A stretch of DNA of 64,000 bases from Mucilaginibacter sp. SJ (GTDB taxonomy: Bacteria > Bacteroidota > Bacteroidia > Sphingobacteriales > Sphingobacteriaceae): NCBI RefSeq assembly GCF_028993635.1, contig NZ_CP118631.1:5580001-5644000 (forward strand), written 5' to 3'. This document shows positions 42,037 to 51,019 of this stretch, one piece after another. The notes under the pieces are model-generated. The model did not search any database and was not told the origin of the DNA. It saw nothing but the letters and a program-made list of their open reading frames with translations. Within the stretch, counting starts at the first letter, position 1, and the number at the start of each line of letters is the position of its first letter. The translations under genes and the position numbers were made by a program.

Positions 42037-43521
42037 TTAAGCCCCTGCCTTTTTCCTGATCCTTAACAAGCCATTGGCAGTAGTGGCGTAAATAACGCCT
42101 TTTGAATCCTGAACTATCTGGTAAATAGTAAAACCTGGCAGCGGCGAATTGTTGTTGTGGTAATTTTCCCAACCATTATTCAAGTCAAACCGGGCGATGC
42201 CCGATTCGTCTGTACCCAGCCACAAAACATGCTCAAACTTATCATACAACATGGTATTAACATGGTTAGCAGGCATGCCCGAGTTTTTATCATTATAATG
42301 CAGCCAGTTACCATTAAACTTTAGTACGGCTATACCTTCTTTATCACTATCATTTTCATCAGTTTGTTTATTACAATCAACCAGTGAGAAGTAAACATTT
42401 CCTTTTTCATCCTCTACCGCGCCCGAAATACTGGCATTTTTCAGCGGAGTGTTGTTAAGGCTGTTAAACGAGGTGATAACGCTTTTATCAATCATGATGG
42501 TGCCTTTTGACGTACCTATCCAAAGCCGTTTCTGACTATCTACATAAGCAAAAAGCACATTGCTCGAGGGCATTTCAGGCATCGATTTTTTGTTTATCAC
42601 TACTACTTTATCTTTCCTTTTTACAACAAGACCGTTTTGGGTGGTGAAAAGTAATTCGCCATTGCGGCTGTTCAGCACCTGGTTAACCCCGCCTGCCAAA
42701 AACTGCTTAAAATCAAACAGCTGCCAGCCGCCGCTGCCGTACATAAATATTTTATTATCGTAATAAACCCATTTGTTATTATCCCTGTCGATGGTTACTT
42801 CCTTTATGTTGGCATCTGACGGGAATGGCGAATTATATTCATTAACCGGGATAAACGTTGTTCCCTCAAAGCGGGTCATCCCTTTTTCAGTAGCATACCA
42901 TAACAGATCCGACTGATCCATAGCGGCTGATTTGCCGATGTTATCAACCAGGGGCGAGTTATATTTTGTCCATACCGTAAAGTCGTAGTTTTTTAATGAT
43001 GGATTGGCGTAGGTAACGGTTTTATTGTAAATGGTTGGGTCGCCGGGCGGTTTCATTTCGGCAAGATCCATCCTTTGTACCTGGCCGTAAACGCCGCCGC
43101 TTATAAAGCGAAAGATCACATTTACAGATGAGGCTACCGGTTTGCCATCTACCTTGGCCGGCTTCCAGATGCAACCGTTCAGATAGGTGATCAACTCGTT
43201 AGTGAGGGCGCTTTTGCTTGCATCGTTATGGCTAAGCACACAGCTAAAACCCCGCTCATCCACCAAAACCTGGAACGTTATGGAACCGGTAGCTTCTTTT
43301 AGCAGATAACGGTTATTGATCCTCGCAGAAACAAAATCAATGGCAAGCTGGTCGCAACTGGCCTTTGGATCGCCGCAGTCCATGCAATAATTGGTGATAT
43401 TGCACATCTCAACCTTTTGCAAAAAAAGATTTTGTGCAAACAGGGCCGATGGTAAAATAAAGATAAACAGGCAGATAAATAAAACTCTGCGGATTTTAGT
43501 TGGGGATAACAATGCCAGCAT
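42037..43521 (-). CDS. TonB-C-like domain fused to a two-component-type sensor propeller, no kinase
   Basis: I place the start at ATG 43521 (an in-frame ATG at 43560 adds 13 residues); residues 1-30 are then a signal peptide ending FAQ. Residues about 50-140 resemble a TonB C-terminal domain (ITFQVLVDERGFSC, GCIWKPAKVDGKPVASSVNVIFRF). The remainder is a reg_prop beta propeller as in hybrid two-component sensors (ATEKGMTRFEGTTF, KRLWIGTSKGTIMI, HVLWLGTDESGIARFDLNNGW, GVIYATTANGLLRI). It ends there, without membrane helix, kinase or regulator. Probably a periplasmic ligand-binding or accessory protein. Confidence 0.82.
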   Translation of the reverse strand: MLALLSPTKIRRVLFICLFIFILPSALFAQNLFLQKVEMCNITNYCMDCGDPKASCDQLAIDFVSARINNRYLLKEATGSITFQVLVDERGFSCVLSHNDASKSALTNELITYLNGCIWKPAKVDGKPVASSVNVIFRFISGGVYGQVQRMDLAEMKPPGDPTIYNKTVTYANPSLKNYDFTVWTKYNSPLVDNIGKSAAMDQSDLLWYATEKGMTRFEGTTFIPVNEYNSPFPSDANIKEVTIDRDNNKWVYYDNKIFMYGSGGWQLFDFKQFLAGGVNQVLNSRNGELLFTTQNGLVVKRKDKVVVINKKSMPEMPSSNVLFAYVDSQKRLWIGTSKGTIMIDKSVITSFNSLNNTPLKNASISGAVEDEKGNVYFSLVDCNKQTDENDSDKEGIAVLKFNGNWLHYNDKNSGMPANHVNTMLYDKFEHVLWLGTDESGIARFDLNNGWENYHNNNSPLPGFTIYQIVQDSKGVIYATTANGLLRIRKKAGA

Positions 43522-43739
43522 TACGCTTATAAATAAAAGAAAGCAAACCCGAAACTCCAAGCGAATGATAGTTAAATAATGTTAAACAAAGATACAAATC
43601 CTAAATGAGGATAATATGAAGCCTTTTGCATTTGACTTGCCTGCTATAAAACATTTAAAATATGATAAATGTTATTTTAAAACCAATTATCCTGGAGCAC
43701 GGATTTATTACATTTTAGGTCCTTTAATATTTAATTAAC

Positions 43740-44198
43740 ATGAAAGTTGAAAAATCAAAGAGCGCCGAAGCGCAAATGCTGATTCGCAAGCCTGTTGCTG
43801 AAGTGTTTAACGCTTTTATTGATCCGTATGTTACCACGCAATTTTGGTTTACACAATCAACAGGTAAACTGGAAACCGGAAAACAAGTTATCTGGTCATG
43901 GGAAATGTATGGTGTATCATCGGTAGTGGTTCCGATAGTTATTAAAGAAAACGAATTGATCACCGTTGAATGGGGATCGCCTGCTACAACTGTTGATTTT
44001 AATTTTAAACCTATGGGCGTGGATGCTACCTATGTAGAGATTCAGAATTATGGGTTCAATCAAACGGGAGATGAATTAATTGCTGCTATCAAAGATTCTA
44101 CAGGAGGTTTCACAACGGTATTAGATGGATTGAAAGCCTGGCTGGAGTACGGGATCCATTTAAATTTGGTGGAAGATAAATTCCCGCAAGGAAAGTAA
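43740..44198 (+). CDS. SRPBCC/AHSA1 family protein
   Basis: A 152-residue START-like fold: IRKPVAEVFNAFIDPYVTTQFWF at the start, WSWEMYG in the middle, and a C-terminal helix (GGFTTVLDGLKAWLEYGIHL) lining a hydrophobic pocket. AHSA1-type members bind small hydrophobic ligands; the ligand is unknown. It is followed 49 bases later by a DUF6965-like gene. Confidence 0.9.
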   Translation: MKVEKSKSAEAQMLIRKPVAEVFNAFIDPYVTTQFWFTQSTGKLETGKQVIWSWEMYGVSSVVVPIVIKENELITVEWGSPATTVDFNFKPMGVDATYVEIQNYGFNQTGDELIAAIKDSTGGFTTVLDGLKAWLEYGIHLNLVEDKFPQGK

Positions 44199-44235
44199 CA
44201 GCAGTTGTTTTTAGCACAGATACACTAAAATCTTT

Positions 44236-44243
44236 TACTTTTG
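44236..44243 (+). promoter_or_regulatory. -7 promoter element directly before a start codon
   Basis: TACTTTTG matches the Bacteroidota -7 consensus TAnnTTTG and ends only 4 bases before the ATG at 44248. If used, transcription would begin at or next to the start codon, giving a leaderless or nearly leaderless messenger. No good -33 TTTG lies at the usual 19-21 bases, so support is partial. Confidence 0.4.
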
Positions 44244-44247
44244 CACC

Positions 44248-44469
44248 ATGAGCTACGAAGAATTGAGTGAATACTTTAGTAATGTTACGTTACCCCAGGA
44301 ATTAAGGCTTGACCGCGCTACAACTCAGCTCCATGTTGCCGATTTTGTTAAGCAATTATTGAAAAACATGAAAAACTATCCTGATAATTGGCGTCACCAA
44401 TACCAGTTAATGAGGATCAAGAATGCCCTCGAAAATCCATATAACGGCCCGGAAATTCCAAGGTTTTAG
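44248..44469 (+). CDS. DUF6965-like small protein
   Basis: A 73-residue protein with the pattern ELSEYFSNVTLPQELRLDRATT, HVADFVKQLL and RHQYQLMRIKNALENP, as in small Bacteroidota proteins grouped as DUF6965. Function is unknown. It ends 9 bases before the stop of the convergent helicase gene. Confidence 0.7.
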   Translation: MSYEELSEYFSNVTLPQELRLDRATTQLHVADFVKQLLKNMKNYPDNWRHQYQLMRIKNALENPYNGPEIPRF

Positions 44470-44478
44470 ATGTTCTGT

Positions 44479-46584
44479 TTAGGAAAATAAGTCGTTTTCG
44501 CCTAAATAACTCCTGATCATTTTTAAAATGGGTTCGCCCAGGTCTGTTGCTTTTGCATCACCAAAACTTTTTAACTGCGAAAGCTGGTTTAATGACCGTG
44601 GTAGCTTAGCAGTGATATCGCGTAGCATGTTTTCAGACACCAGCGTATGTTCGGGGATTTTACGTTCGAGGCTGGTTTCTTTACGCCAATTAAGTAATTG
44701 CTTGTATAATTCGGGATTAACAATTTCCTTCTCCTTTGGCAACGCTTTAGGGTTCCAGTTTTTATATACCGGTTTGTAACTTATCCCGGCCTCCTGTACC
44801 GATGATAAAACATCCCTGCCCGATGTGGCAATGGGCAGGCGTACAAATGCTGCCGTTTTTGCCTTCAGGTTAACTAATAAGTGATTTAAGCTGTCGTAAA
44901 ACTCGGCAGGTGGATTAGTATTATTGATGGCAATATAAAAACCGTTAATGGCTTCTGTAAAAACATTTAATTTAGGCAGAAAATAATTGGCGGCATTTTT
45001 TAGTCTGCCTATAAATGGCGTGTTGTTCCAGATAAATTGGTCATCAGGTAAAGTGCCCAGTTCCTTCCTGATAAAACGGTCTCCAATAGTTTTAATTTCA
45101 GCTTCCCAGTTTTGATCAGTTTTATCGATGTTTTCGGATAATTGGCTGTTTTTAACTCCGCCGGCAAGCATGATGGTTTTAAGCTGTTTCCACGCACCTG
45201 TAAGCATCGAAAAATCAAAGATGTCTTTCATTTCTTCCAGCGCTATTTGTCGAATAGTGCTTTCAAGCAATTGTTCATCAGGCATGGAGATGGCCGCATT
45301 TTGCATAAAGCCGATGATTTCCGGATCGGTACGGATATTTTCGGGGCGTACAGGCGATTTCAGGATCATGCCCTCAAGCGAACGGCAACGACTTAGCGCA
45401 ACATAAGCCTGCCCGAAAGCAAAGGCGGCGTCAACATCAATAACTGCTTTCTCAAAGGTAAGCCCCTGGCTTTTATGGATGGTGATTGCCCAGGCCAGCC
45501 TTAATGGATATTGACTAAACGAACCATTGTTCTGTTCATTTACCTTTTGCTCATCTTCGGCCAGGGCGTATTTTACATTTTGCCAGGTTTCGGGGATTAC
45601 TTCAAACTCAGAGCCATCATCAAGAAAGGTTAAACGGATGTTGCCGGGGCCCATAGCCATGATACGCCCCGTGCGGCCATTATAATATTGCTTTTTACCC
45701 GAGCTGTCATTTTTAATGAACATCACCTGTGCGCCAACTTTCAAAACAAGCTCATCTTCGGCCGGGTAGGCATCTTTGGGAAAATCGCCGGTTACGGTGG
45801 CTTTAAAAGTGTGGGCTTCACCATCAAGCTCCATTAAGCGCTGCTGGTTAATTTCGTTAACCAATTGGTTATGGGTTGATAGGGTTACATAATCTTTAAG
45901 CCAGTTGGCATTCAGGTTAGGGTTATAATGCGCATTCAGTTTGTCAAGCATTTCGCTGTCTGCATAGCCATTCCTGATGCTATTCAATATTTCCACAAAC
46001 ACCGGGTCTTTTTGGCGGTAAACCTGTGTAAGCTCAAAAGTTAACACCGGGAATTTTTGAAATGCGAGACTATCAAAAAAATAAGGCCCTTTGTAAAAGT
46101 TTCTGAGTACCGGCCAGTCTTTTTCATAAACCGGGGGGAGCTGAAACAAATCGCCTATCATCAATAACTGTACACCGCCAAAAGGCCGCGTCGATCCTTT
46201 AACCTGGCGTAATACGGTATCAATATAATCGAGGGTATCGGCCCGTACCATACTGATCTCATCAATAATGAGCAGATCGAGGCATTTTAATATGTTTGAC
46301 TTTTCGAGGCTGACCTGTCTGAGCAGGGTGTTTTGGTTGTTATGATCGGTTACAGGTACCTGCGGCCCAAAAGGCACCTGAAAAAAAGAATGAATAGTTA
46401 CCCCGCCTGCATTAATAGCTGCCACGGCGGTAGGGGCTACAACTGCCAGGTTTTTGGTAACGTTTGCTCTGATCCAGCGAAGAAAAGTGGTTTTACCGGT
46501 ACCTGCCTTACCTGTTAAAAATATCGGCCTGTTAGTATTTTCAATAAATTTAAGGACGAGTTCATGAAAAGGCTCCAACACCAT
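44479..46584 (-). CDS. Pif1/RecD-like helicase with C-terminal HRDC-type domain
   Basis: The 701-residue protein has Walker A (LTGKAGTGKTTFL, residues 20-32), Walker B (LIIDEISMV), the Pif1-like GGVQLLMIGDLFQLPPV, and the SF1B motif V/VI region (AWAITIHKSQGLTFEKA, VALSRCRSLEG). The C-terminal 70 residues (LVSENMLRDITAKLPRSLNQLSQLKSFGDAKA) form an HRDC domain, a nucleic-acid binding module. It probably unwinds DNA or RNA-DNA hybrids in replication or repair. It is monocistronic. Confidence 0.92.
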   Translation of the reverse strand: MVLEPFHELVLKFIENTNRPIFLTGKAGTGKTTFLRWIRANVTKNLAVVAPTAVAAINAGGVTIHSFFQVPFGPQVPVTDHNNQNTLLRQVSLEKSNILKCLDLLIIDEISMVRADTLDYIDTVLRQVKGSTRPFGGVQLLMIGDLFQLPPVYEKDWPVLRNFYKGPYFFDSLAFQKFPVLTFELTQVYRQKDPVFVEILNSIRNGYADSEMLDKLNAHYNPNLNANWLKDYVTLSTHNQLVNEINQQRLMELDGEAHTFKATVTGDFPKDAYPAEDELVLKVGAQVMFIKNDSSGKKQYYNGRTGRIMAMGPGNIRLTFLDDGSEFEVIPETWQNVKYALAEDEQKVNEQNNGSFSQYPLRLAWAITIHKSQGLTFEKAVIDVDAAFAFGQAYVALSRCRSLEGMILKSPVRPENIRTDPEIIGFMQNAAISMPDEQLLESTIRQIALEEMKDIFDFSMLTGAWKQLKTIMLAGGVKNSQLSENIDKTDQNWEAEIKTIGDRFIRKELGTLPDDQFIWNNTPFIGRLKNAANYFLPKLNVFTEAINGFYIAINNTNPPAEFYDSLNHLLVNLKAKTAAFVRLPIATSGRDVLSSVQEAGISYKPVYKNWNPKALPKEKEIVNPELYKQLLNWRKETSLERKIPEHTLVSENMLRDITAKLPRSLNQLSQLKSFGDAKATDLGEPILKMIRSYLGENDLFS

Positions 46585-46890
46585 ACACTGTTATATTATC
46601 GCTTCCCGGATCAGGAATTATCTTCAAATTTAATAATTAGGCGCGATAGTGCGGGAAACTGTTTGTCAACATATCAGAAAACAACTTTAAATAGACCCAA
46701 GCGGATAAATTAAGTGCTTTTTTTGCCTTCTTTTAAGTGCCTGTTTCTTAAACAGACATCAATTGCAAACTATAACAGGTCTGGCGCCTGGTGTAAACAA
46801 TTGATTAAAAGTGTGTTAAATTTAACGTTCGAAATTTCAAAAAATATTTTGCCAGCACCTGGTGGAAGTTATATATTTGCGGCCACCAAC
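46585..46890. other. 306-base region before the tRNA gene
   Basis: It contains the helicase promoter at its left and the tRNA promoter (46848-46879) at its right. A plus-strand frame spanning it is not protein-like. Nothing else is visible. Confidence 0.5.
46848..46879 (+). promoter_or_regulatory. Textbook Bacteroidota promoter of the tRNA-Gly gene
   Basis: TTTG (46848-46851), exactly 20 bases, then TATATTTG (46872-46879): a full match to the -33/-7 consensus TTTG-N19-21-TAnnTTTG. The predicted transcript start is near 46884, about 7 bases before the mature tRNA. Confidence 0.8.
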
Positions 46891-46963
<73 letters not shown>

Positions 46964-46965
46964 CT

Positions 46966-46997
46966 CAAGCCTTTCCTGTTCAGGGAGAGGCTTTTTT
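46966..46997 (+). terminator. Intrinsic terminator of the tRNA-Gly gene
   Basis: Arms AAGCCTTTCC and GGGAGAGGCTT pair with one small irregularity, and the second arm runs into TTTTTT. It starts immediately after the tRNA. Confidence 0.85.
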
Positions 46998-47315
46998 ATA
47001 CCTCTATATTATCCATTCAACCACTCCGGCGGAGGAATAATTGGAGATCAGGCAGAAATTTGAAATGCTCAAATTAGTCGATAAATTAACCCAAAGCAAC
47101 AGCGGCGTTTTTACTGCTTCCAATTGGGTTGAGATCATTTTAATAAAAGCCTATCTGTAACAATATCAATACAATAAAGATAGATTAATAGTGGCTGGGC
47201 AAGGCAGCGCTATGACAGGGTTAATTCTTCCCCGGTTCGGGAAAGTTTATATACGCTAATTAAGCCTATAGGCGGGTATAAAAGTTAGTTTACCTGTAAA
47301 AACTCCCGTGTTATT
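46998..47315. other. Intergenic region after the tRNA gene
   Basis: A 39-codon frame (47041-47160) with a TTG start behind a GGAGG-like run is the only coding candidate, and I do not call it. Otherwise the sequence up to the small minus-strand gene at 47316 shows nothing recognisable. Confidence 0.4.
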
Positions 47316-47558
47316 TCAGGAAAAAGTTTTGCGGTAGCTGTACCAGCGGATAACTTTTAATAGCTCATCTTCTGAAATAATATTATTGCCTGTGGGCTGA
47401 AAAGCCAGTTCTTTATCCAGTATTGTGGCCCGCAATGATTGGGACGAACCCGGACTGGTTTGTGTTTCCGGTTCGAAAACGCAGACGCTGCTGCCTGAAC
47501 CGGGAATTAAGATAACGTCGACCCCATCTACGGAGTTCAGTAAATAATTTTGATCCAT
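47316..47558 (-). CDS. Hypothetical protein, 80 residues
   Basis: A small acidic protein (LLNSVDGVDVILIPGSGS...) with a Ser/Pro-rich middle and a C-terminal helix (EDELLKVIRWYSYRK). No family is recognised. It lies 45 bases downstream of the VOC gene on the same strand, so it may be cotranscribed with it. Confidence 0.45.
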   Translation of the reverse strand: MDQNYLLNSVDGVDVILIPGSGSSVCVFEPETQTSPGSSQSLRATILDKELAFQPTGNNIISEDELLKVIRWYSYRKTFS

Positions 47559-47603
47559 GCTATACCTTTTGCAAAAAGTATACCTGTTTAGTAACTATCT
47601 CTA

Positions 47604-47990
47604 TCAACGGGGATGACCGAAAAATAAAATATAACCATCAACGTCTTCCAATTCAAAGCCGCGCAAGCCATCAGGAGTATTTTGTAGCGGTATAGTGAAA
47701 TTAACACCGCGCAATATAAACTCTGAGGCGAGCGTATCCGGGTCAGGTACACTAACATAGGCGTCCCACCGGGCGTCCGGGGCTTGCTTGTAGTTCGGAA
47801 GCGGGTCCCCGTTTACAGATTTCAGGAAGATCATTGCCCCACCCCGCTGCACAATAGCAAAAAACGGATCGTGATCCGGCTCCTGGAAAACGGTATCAAA
47901 GCCGAGTTTCTCCCGATAAAAGGATATTGCCGTTGTGACATTGCGTACAATGAAGAATGGAGCAATGCCGGCTACATGTGGCTGATTCAT
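47604..47990 (-). CDS. VOC (glyoxalase/bleomycin-resistance) family protein
   Basis: A 128-residue protein with APFFIVRNVTTAISFYREKLGFDTVF at the start and LEDVDGYILFFGHPR at the end, the two beta-alpha-beta-beta-beta halves of the VOC fold. It belongs to the small Glo_EDI_BRP-like branch with unknown ligand. Its intact end (DGYILFFGHP) is a useful comparison for the truncated VOC protein at 36577. Confidence 0.88.
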   Translation of the reverse strand: MNQPHVAGIAPFFIVRNVTTAISFYREKLGFDTVFQEPDHDPFFAIVQRGGAMIFLKSVNGDPLPNYKQAPDARWDAYVSVPDPDTLASEFILRGVNFTIPLQNTPDGLRGFELEDVDGYILFFGHPR

Positions 47991-48252
47991 AAGGTGATTT
48001 TACAAGACTGCAGATATAAATATATGAAGCAGACAGCGGATTGACAATAAAAAGAACTTCAATTTTATGACTGTTGGTCCGTTAAAAATAACTCCTGATC
48101 GGTAACCCGCTGGCTAACGTCGATTTATCAGTTATTGGCAGAGGAAGCTGAGTGAGTGTTCAGTATATTTGTTTTAAGAAGGGTCGTTTTTGATGATCGG
48201 CTTCGGTTTTATATTAAAACGATTATAACCTGTTTCTCTAACTGTAAACCGT

Positions 48253-49371
48253 ATGAAAAAAGTCGCATGTACCTCAGGCTTTAAAGCTTTAATATTAAGT
48301 CGGATCAAATTGCTCAGCTTGAGCTTTTTGTGGCTCCCAATAGTTTTAGCTGCAAACAAATGCCAAGCCCAAGCCCAGACCACGCCTAAGCGGTCATTGC
48401 TCGCGCTTTCCAAAAGTGATCATACCCTGTCAATCATCGACCCTGTTACGCTGAAGGTTATCGCGATTGCTCCGGTAGGTTCCGATCCTCATGAAGTTAT
48501 AGCCTCTGCCGATGGAAAGACAGCTTATGTTTCCATCTACGGCGGCGGAAGTCTGCACGAATTAAGTGTGGTTGATCTCGTGGCACAAAAAGCCATGCCC
48601 GCTATAGATACTAAACCGCTAATAGGGCCGCACGGGCTAACATTTGCCGGGGGAAAAGTATGGTTCTCTGCGGAGGGTGCTAAAGCTGTTGGCCGTTACG
48701 ACCCTGCTACCGGTAAGTTTGACTTGGCCATGGGAACGGGCCAGAACAGAACGCACATGATCTATGTAACCAACGATGAGAAAAAGGTGTTCACCACAAA
48801 TGTTTCATCGGCTACTGTAAGTATTTTGGAGGACAGCCTGATGAAGCCAATGGGGCCTCCGGGCGGCGGAGCTCCTCCTGCTGGTGCGGCAACTCCGCCC
48901 GGGTTCGCGCCTCCGGCACGTCATGACTGGGTACAGACCGTTATCCCGGTGGCTAAAGGCTCCGAGGGTTTTGACGTATCGCCCGATGGCCATGAATTAT
49001 GGACTGCAGGTGCTGATGACGGCAATATTTCAATCATCGATATCGTTGCCAAAAAGGTAACTTCTACAATTGATGCAAAGGTGGCGGGTGCCAACCGGCT
49101 TAAGTTCACGCCGGATGGTAAACGTGTTCTGATTACGAGCCTCCGCACTGGCGATCTGTTTATTTTTGATGCAGTGTCACATCTGGAGTTGAAACGTATA
49201 AATACAGGCCATGGTGCCGCTGGTATCCTGGTTGATGACGATGGATCGCGTGCATTTATCGGCTGTACCGGCGATAATTATGTGGCGGTGATCGATCTCA
49301 ATAAATTAGAGGTGACCGGGCATATCGAGGTTCGTGGCGCTGATGGTTTGGCGTGGGCGGTTAGGCGTTAG
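48253..49371 (+). CDS. Secreted YncE-like beta-propeller (YVTN repeat) protein
   Basis: The 372-residue protein has a long signal region (hydrophobic residues 21-35, cleavage near CQAQ) and seven-bladed-type YVTN repeats: KSDHTLSIIDPVTLKV, SADGKTAYVS, SPDGHELWTAGADDGNISIIDI, TPDGKRVLITS, LEVTGHIEV. A Gly/Pro/Ala-rich insert lies near residues 196-220 between blades. Such proteins bind ligands or proteins in the periplasm; no catalytic residue is known. A -7-like TATATTTG lies at 48164-48171, without a good -33 partner. Confidence 0.85.
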   Translation: MKKVACTSGFKALILSRIKLLSLSFLWLPIVLAANKCQAQAQTTPKRSLLALSKSDHTLSIIDPVTLKVIAIAPVGSDPHEVIASADGKTAYVSIYGGGSLHELSVVDLVAQKAMPAIDTKPLIGPHGLTFAGGKVWFSAEGAKAVGRYDPATGKFDLAMGTGQNRTHMIYVTNDEKKVFTTNVSSATVSILEDSLMKPMGPPGGGAPPAGAATPPGFAPPARHDWVQTVIPVAKGSEGFDVSPDGHELWTAGADDGNISIIDIVAKKVTSTIDAKVAGANRLKFTPDGKRVLITSLRTGDLFIFDAVSHLELKRINTGHGAAGILVDDDGSRAFIGCTGDNYVAVIDLNKLEVTGHIEVRGADGLAWAVRR

Positions 49372-49391
49372 TATTGTGGACCGGAATCTTC

Positions 49392-49423
49392 CAAAGGTCT
49401 CCTGATTTTCCAGGAAACCTTTG
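49392..49423. terminator. Hairpin between convergent YncE-like and outer-membrane genes
   Basis: CAAAGGT (49392-49398) pairs with ACCTTTG (49417-49423), and after one mismatch TCCTG pairs with CAGGA, closing a 6-base loop. It lies 20 bases past the YncE-like stop and 33 bases before the end of the convergent gene. Confidence 0.7.
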
Positions 49424-49456
49424 AACTGAGAAAGGAGTTAAATCATAACTGTCCTG

Positions 49457-50383
49457 TCAAAACTGGTAACTAAGCCCGCCCTGAAATATGAATGAATTTT
49501 GCTTATAGGAGATATTCGCTACACGGTCATTAAGTTTCGCGAACCCTTCAAACGGCACTTTCTGATCCATATTGAATGTTTCCAGCCTCTGCATAAAGGT
49601 GTGGCCGGCCACCGCGGTGAATTTCCACCTTCTGCCTAATGTGAAGTCATAGAGAAGCCCTGCGCTGTTTTGGCGTAAATGCAGGTACTGTGGTTGCTCA
49701 TTAGTGTTAAGGCGGTACATACTTCCATCAATTGCCATAGTTACACCTAACGACTGCGAGCTTGAAAGCCTGCGTTTTAAGGATGCCCTTGAAGGTAAAA
49801 CAGCGGTAAAATTCCAGTTATCATTAATAGTCCAGTCAAAATCAGGAAGGGGTAACAAAAACTGCCCCGAATAGTTACGGGTATACACCAGTGTTACACC
49901 CCATTTAAAAGATTTACTTGAACGGAACCCGATACGTACACCAAGTGTGTATAAGATATCGTTGGCCTCAATGCCGCGTTTAAAATCTGAACCGGCAGTG
50001 GCTAAACCTATAAATGAAATTGTTTTGGCGCGCGAAAGCGAATAATTGAGCAATAGGGGAACGGTGACTGAATGAAAAGCATTTTCTCCGATTTTTTCCT
50101 CGTTTGACAGGAACAAGCCCCGGTAACGGACGCCGGTTTTTACCAAAACTGAGTTTACAGAAGAAAAGTCCTTATAAACGGGAACGCCAATATCTACAAT
50201 TGGCTGCTGCGTGGTTATGGTGTTGTTGTTTACTTTAACAGGGGTAACAATGTCGGTTACGTTAACACCGCCGAGGAAGGGGGAGGTGGTTAAAAACTTT
50301 TTATGTTTTGCGGTATCCGGGCTTTGGCAGTAGGAAAGTACAGGCAATAAAAGTCCTGTCAGAAGAAAAAAGCATTTTTTCAT
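49457..50383 (-). CDS. Outer-membrane beta-barrel protein (DUF6268-like)
   Basis: The 308-residue protein has a signal peptide (residues 1-19, ending CQS) and a barrel of amphipathic strands with aromatic girdles, closing FIFQGGLSYQF with the terminal Phe recognised by the BAM machinery. The layout resembles DUF6268 proteins. It lies 43 bases after a MarR gene on the same strand, so the two form an operon, and MarR probably controls it. Confidence 0.8.
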   Translation of the reverse strand: MKKCFFLLTGLLLPVLSYCQSPDTAKHKKFLTTSPFLGGVNVTDIVTPVKVNNNTITTQQPIVDIGVPVYKDFSSVNSVLVKTGVRYRGLFLSNEEKIGENAFHSVTVPLLLNYSLSRAKTISFIGLATAGSDFKRGIEANDILYTLGVRIGFRSSKSFKWGVTLVYTRNYSGQFLLPLPDFDWTINDNWNFTAVLPSRASLKRRLSSSQSLGVTMAIDGSMYRLNTNEQPQYLHLRQNSAGLLYDFTLGRRWKFTAVAGHTFMQRLETFNMDQKVPFEGFAKLNDRVANISYKQNSFIFQGGLSYQF

Positions 50384-50426
50384 GTCTGTTAATTTGTTTA
50401 AGAAAGTTTATAGGAGATGAGGTTGA

Positions 50427-50876
50427 TTACATGGGGGTAACTATTGAAATTAGTTTTTTCATGAGGTTGTCGAACTGTTTTTTCTCTCCCTCGGTAAACT
50501 TTGCAGCCAAAGCTGTATCAAATTTTTCAAGCACAGCATCGGCCTGAACGGAGAGTTCTTGACCATAGCCGGTTAACTCTACACGGGTTTTTCGTTTATC
50601 GCTGATGTCCTGTTCTACCTTCACCATATCGTTTTTAAGCAAAAAGGATATGGTTCTGTTAACCGATGCTTTATCCCGTTGCAAACCATAACAGATTTCC
50701 TGTTGAGATGCCGGGCCGGAGTAATAAAGGCTTAGCAGGACCTGCAGCTGATCCAATTCCAGGGGGAAACCCTGGTCGCGGAAAACTTTATCACATTCCC
50801 GGCGTAACCTATTTGAAGCCGCCCCAATCTGAGCGATCATATAAGGTGGCAAAGGGTTGCCATTATTCTTATCCAT
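50427..50876 (-). CDS. MarR family transcriptional regulator
   Basis: The start is at ATG 50876, giving 149 residues, the standard MarR size; the frame upstream runs through the operator palindrome and is not coding. It has the winged helix LDQLQVLLSLYYSGPASQQEI, the recognition helix RDKASVNRTISFLLKNDMVKV and the wing DISDKRKTRVELT, plus helical dimerisation ends. It is autoregulated in all likelihood through the 32-bp palindrome 12 bases upstream. It cotranscribes the outer-membrane gene and is divergent from the GH78 gene. Confidence 0.92.
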   Translation of the reverse strand: MDKNNGNPLPPYMIAQIGAASNRLRRECDKVFRDQGFPLELDQLQVLLSLYYSGPASQQEICYGLQRDKASVNRTISFLLKNDMVKVEQDISDKRKTRVELTGYGQELSVQADAVLEKFDTALAAKFTEGEKKQFDNLMKKLISIVTPM

Positions 50877-50887
50877 AATACAAATGT

Positions 50888-50919
50888 AAACAATTGGTTG
50901 ATATATCAACCAATTGTTT
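50888..50919. promoter_or_regulatory. 32-bp perfect palindrome, likely MarR operator
   Basis: The half-site AAACAATTGGTTGATA (50888-50903) is followed by its exact reverse complement (50904-50919), with no spacer. It starts 12 bases before the marR ATG and lies 101 bases before the divergent GH78 start. Size and placement suit a MarR dimer operator overlapping the marR leader or promoter. Confidence 0.75.
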
Positions 50920-51019
50920 TGAAAATAATTTAAATAATCAAAGGGGGTAAGTAAAGGACAGTTAAGTATCATTTTATTAGCATATTGCTATACCAATTAT
51001 TTTACTGTAAACCCAAATT

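Noticed and set aside
47041-47160. A 39-codon TTG-start frame after the tRNA gene
   Set aside because: Too short, no recognisable family, and preceded by a terminator without a visible promoter.
48164-48171. TATATTTG as the promoter of the YncE-like gene
   Set aside because: No -33 element lies at 19-21 bases upstream, so it is mentioned but not called.
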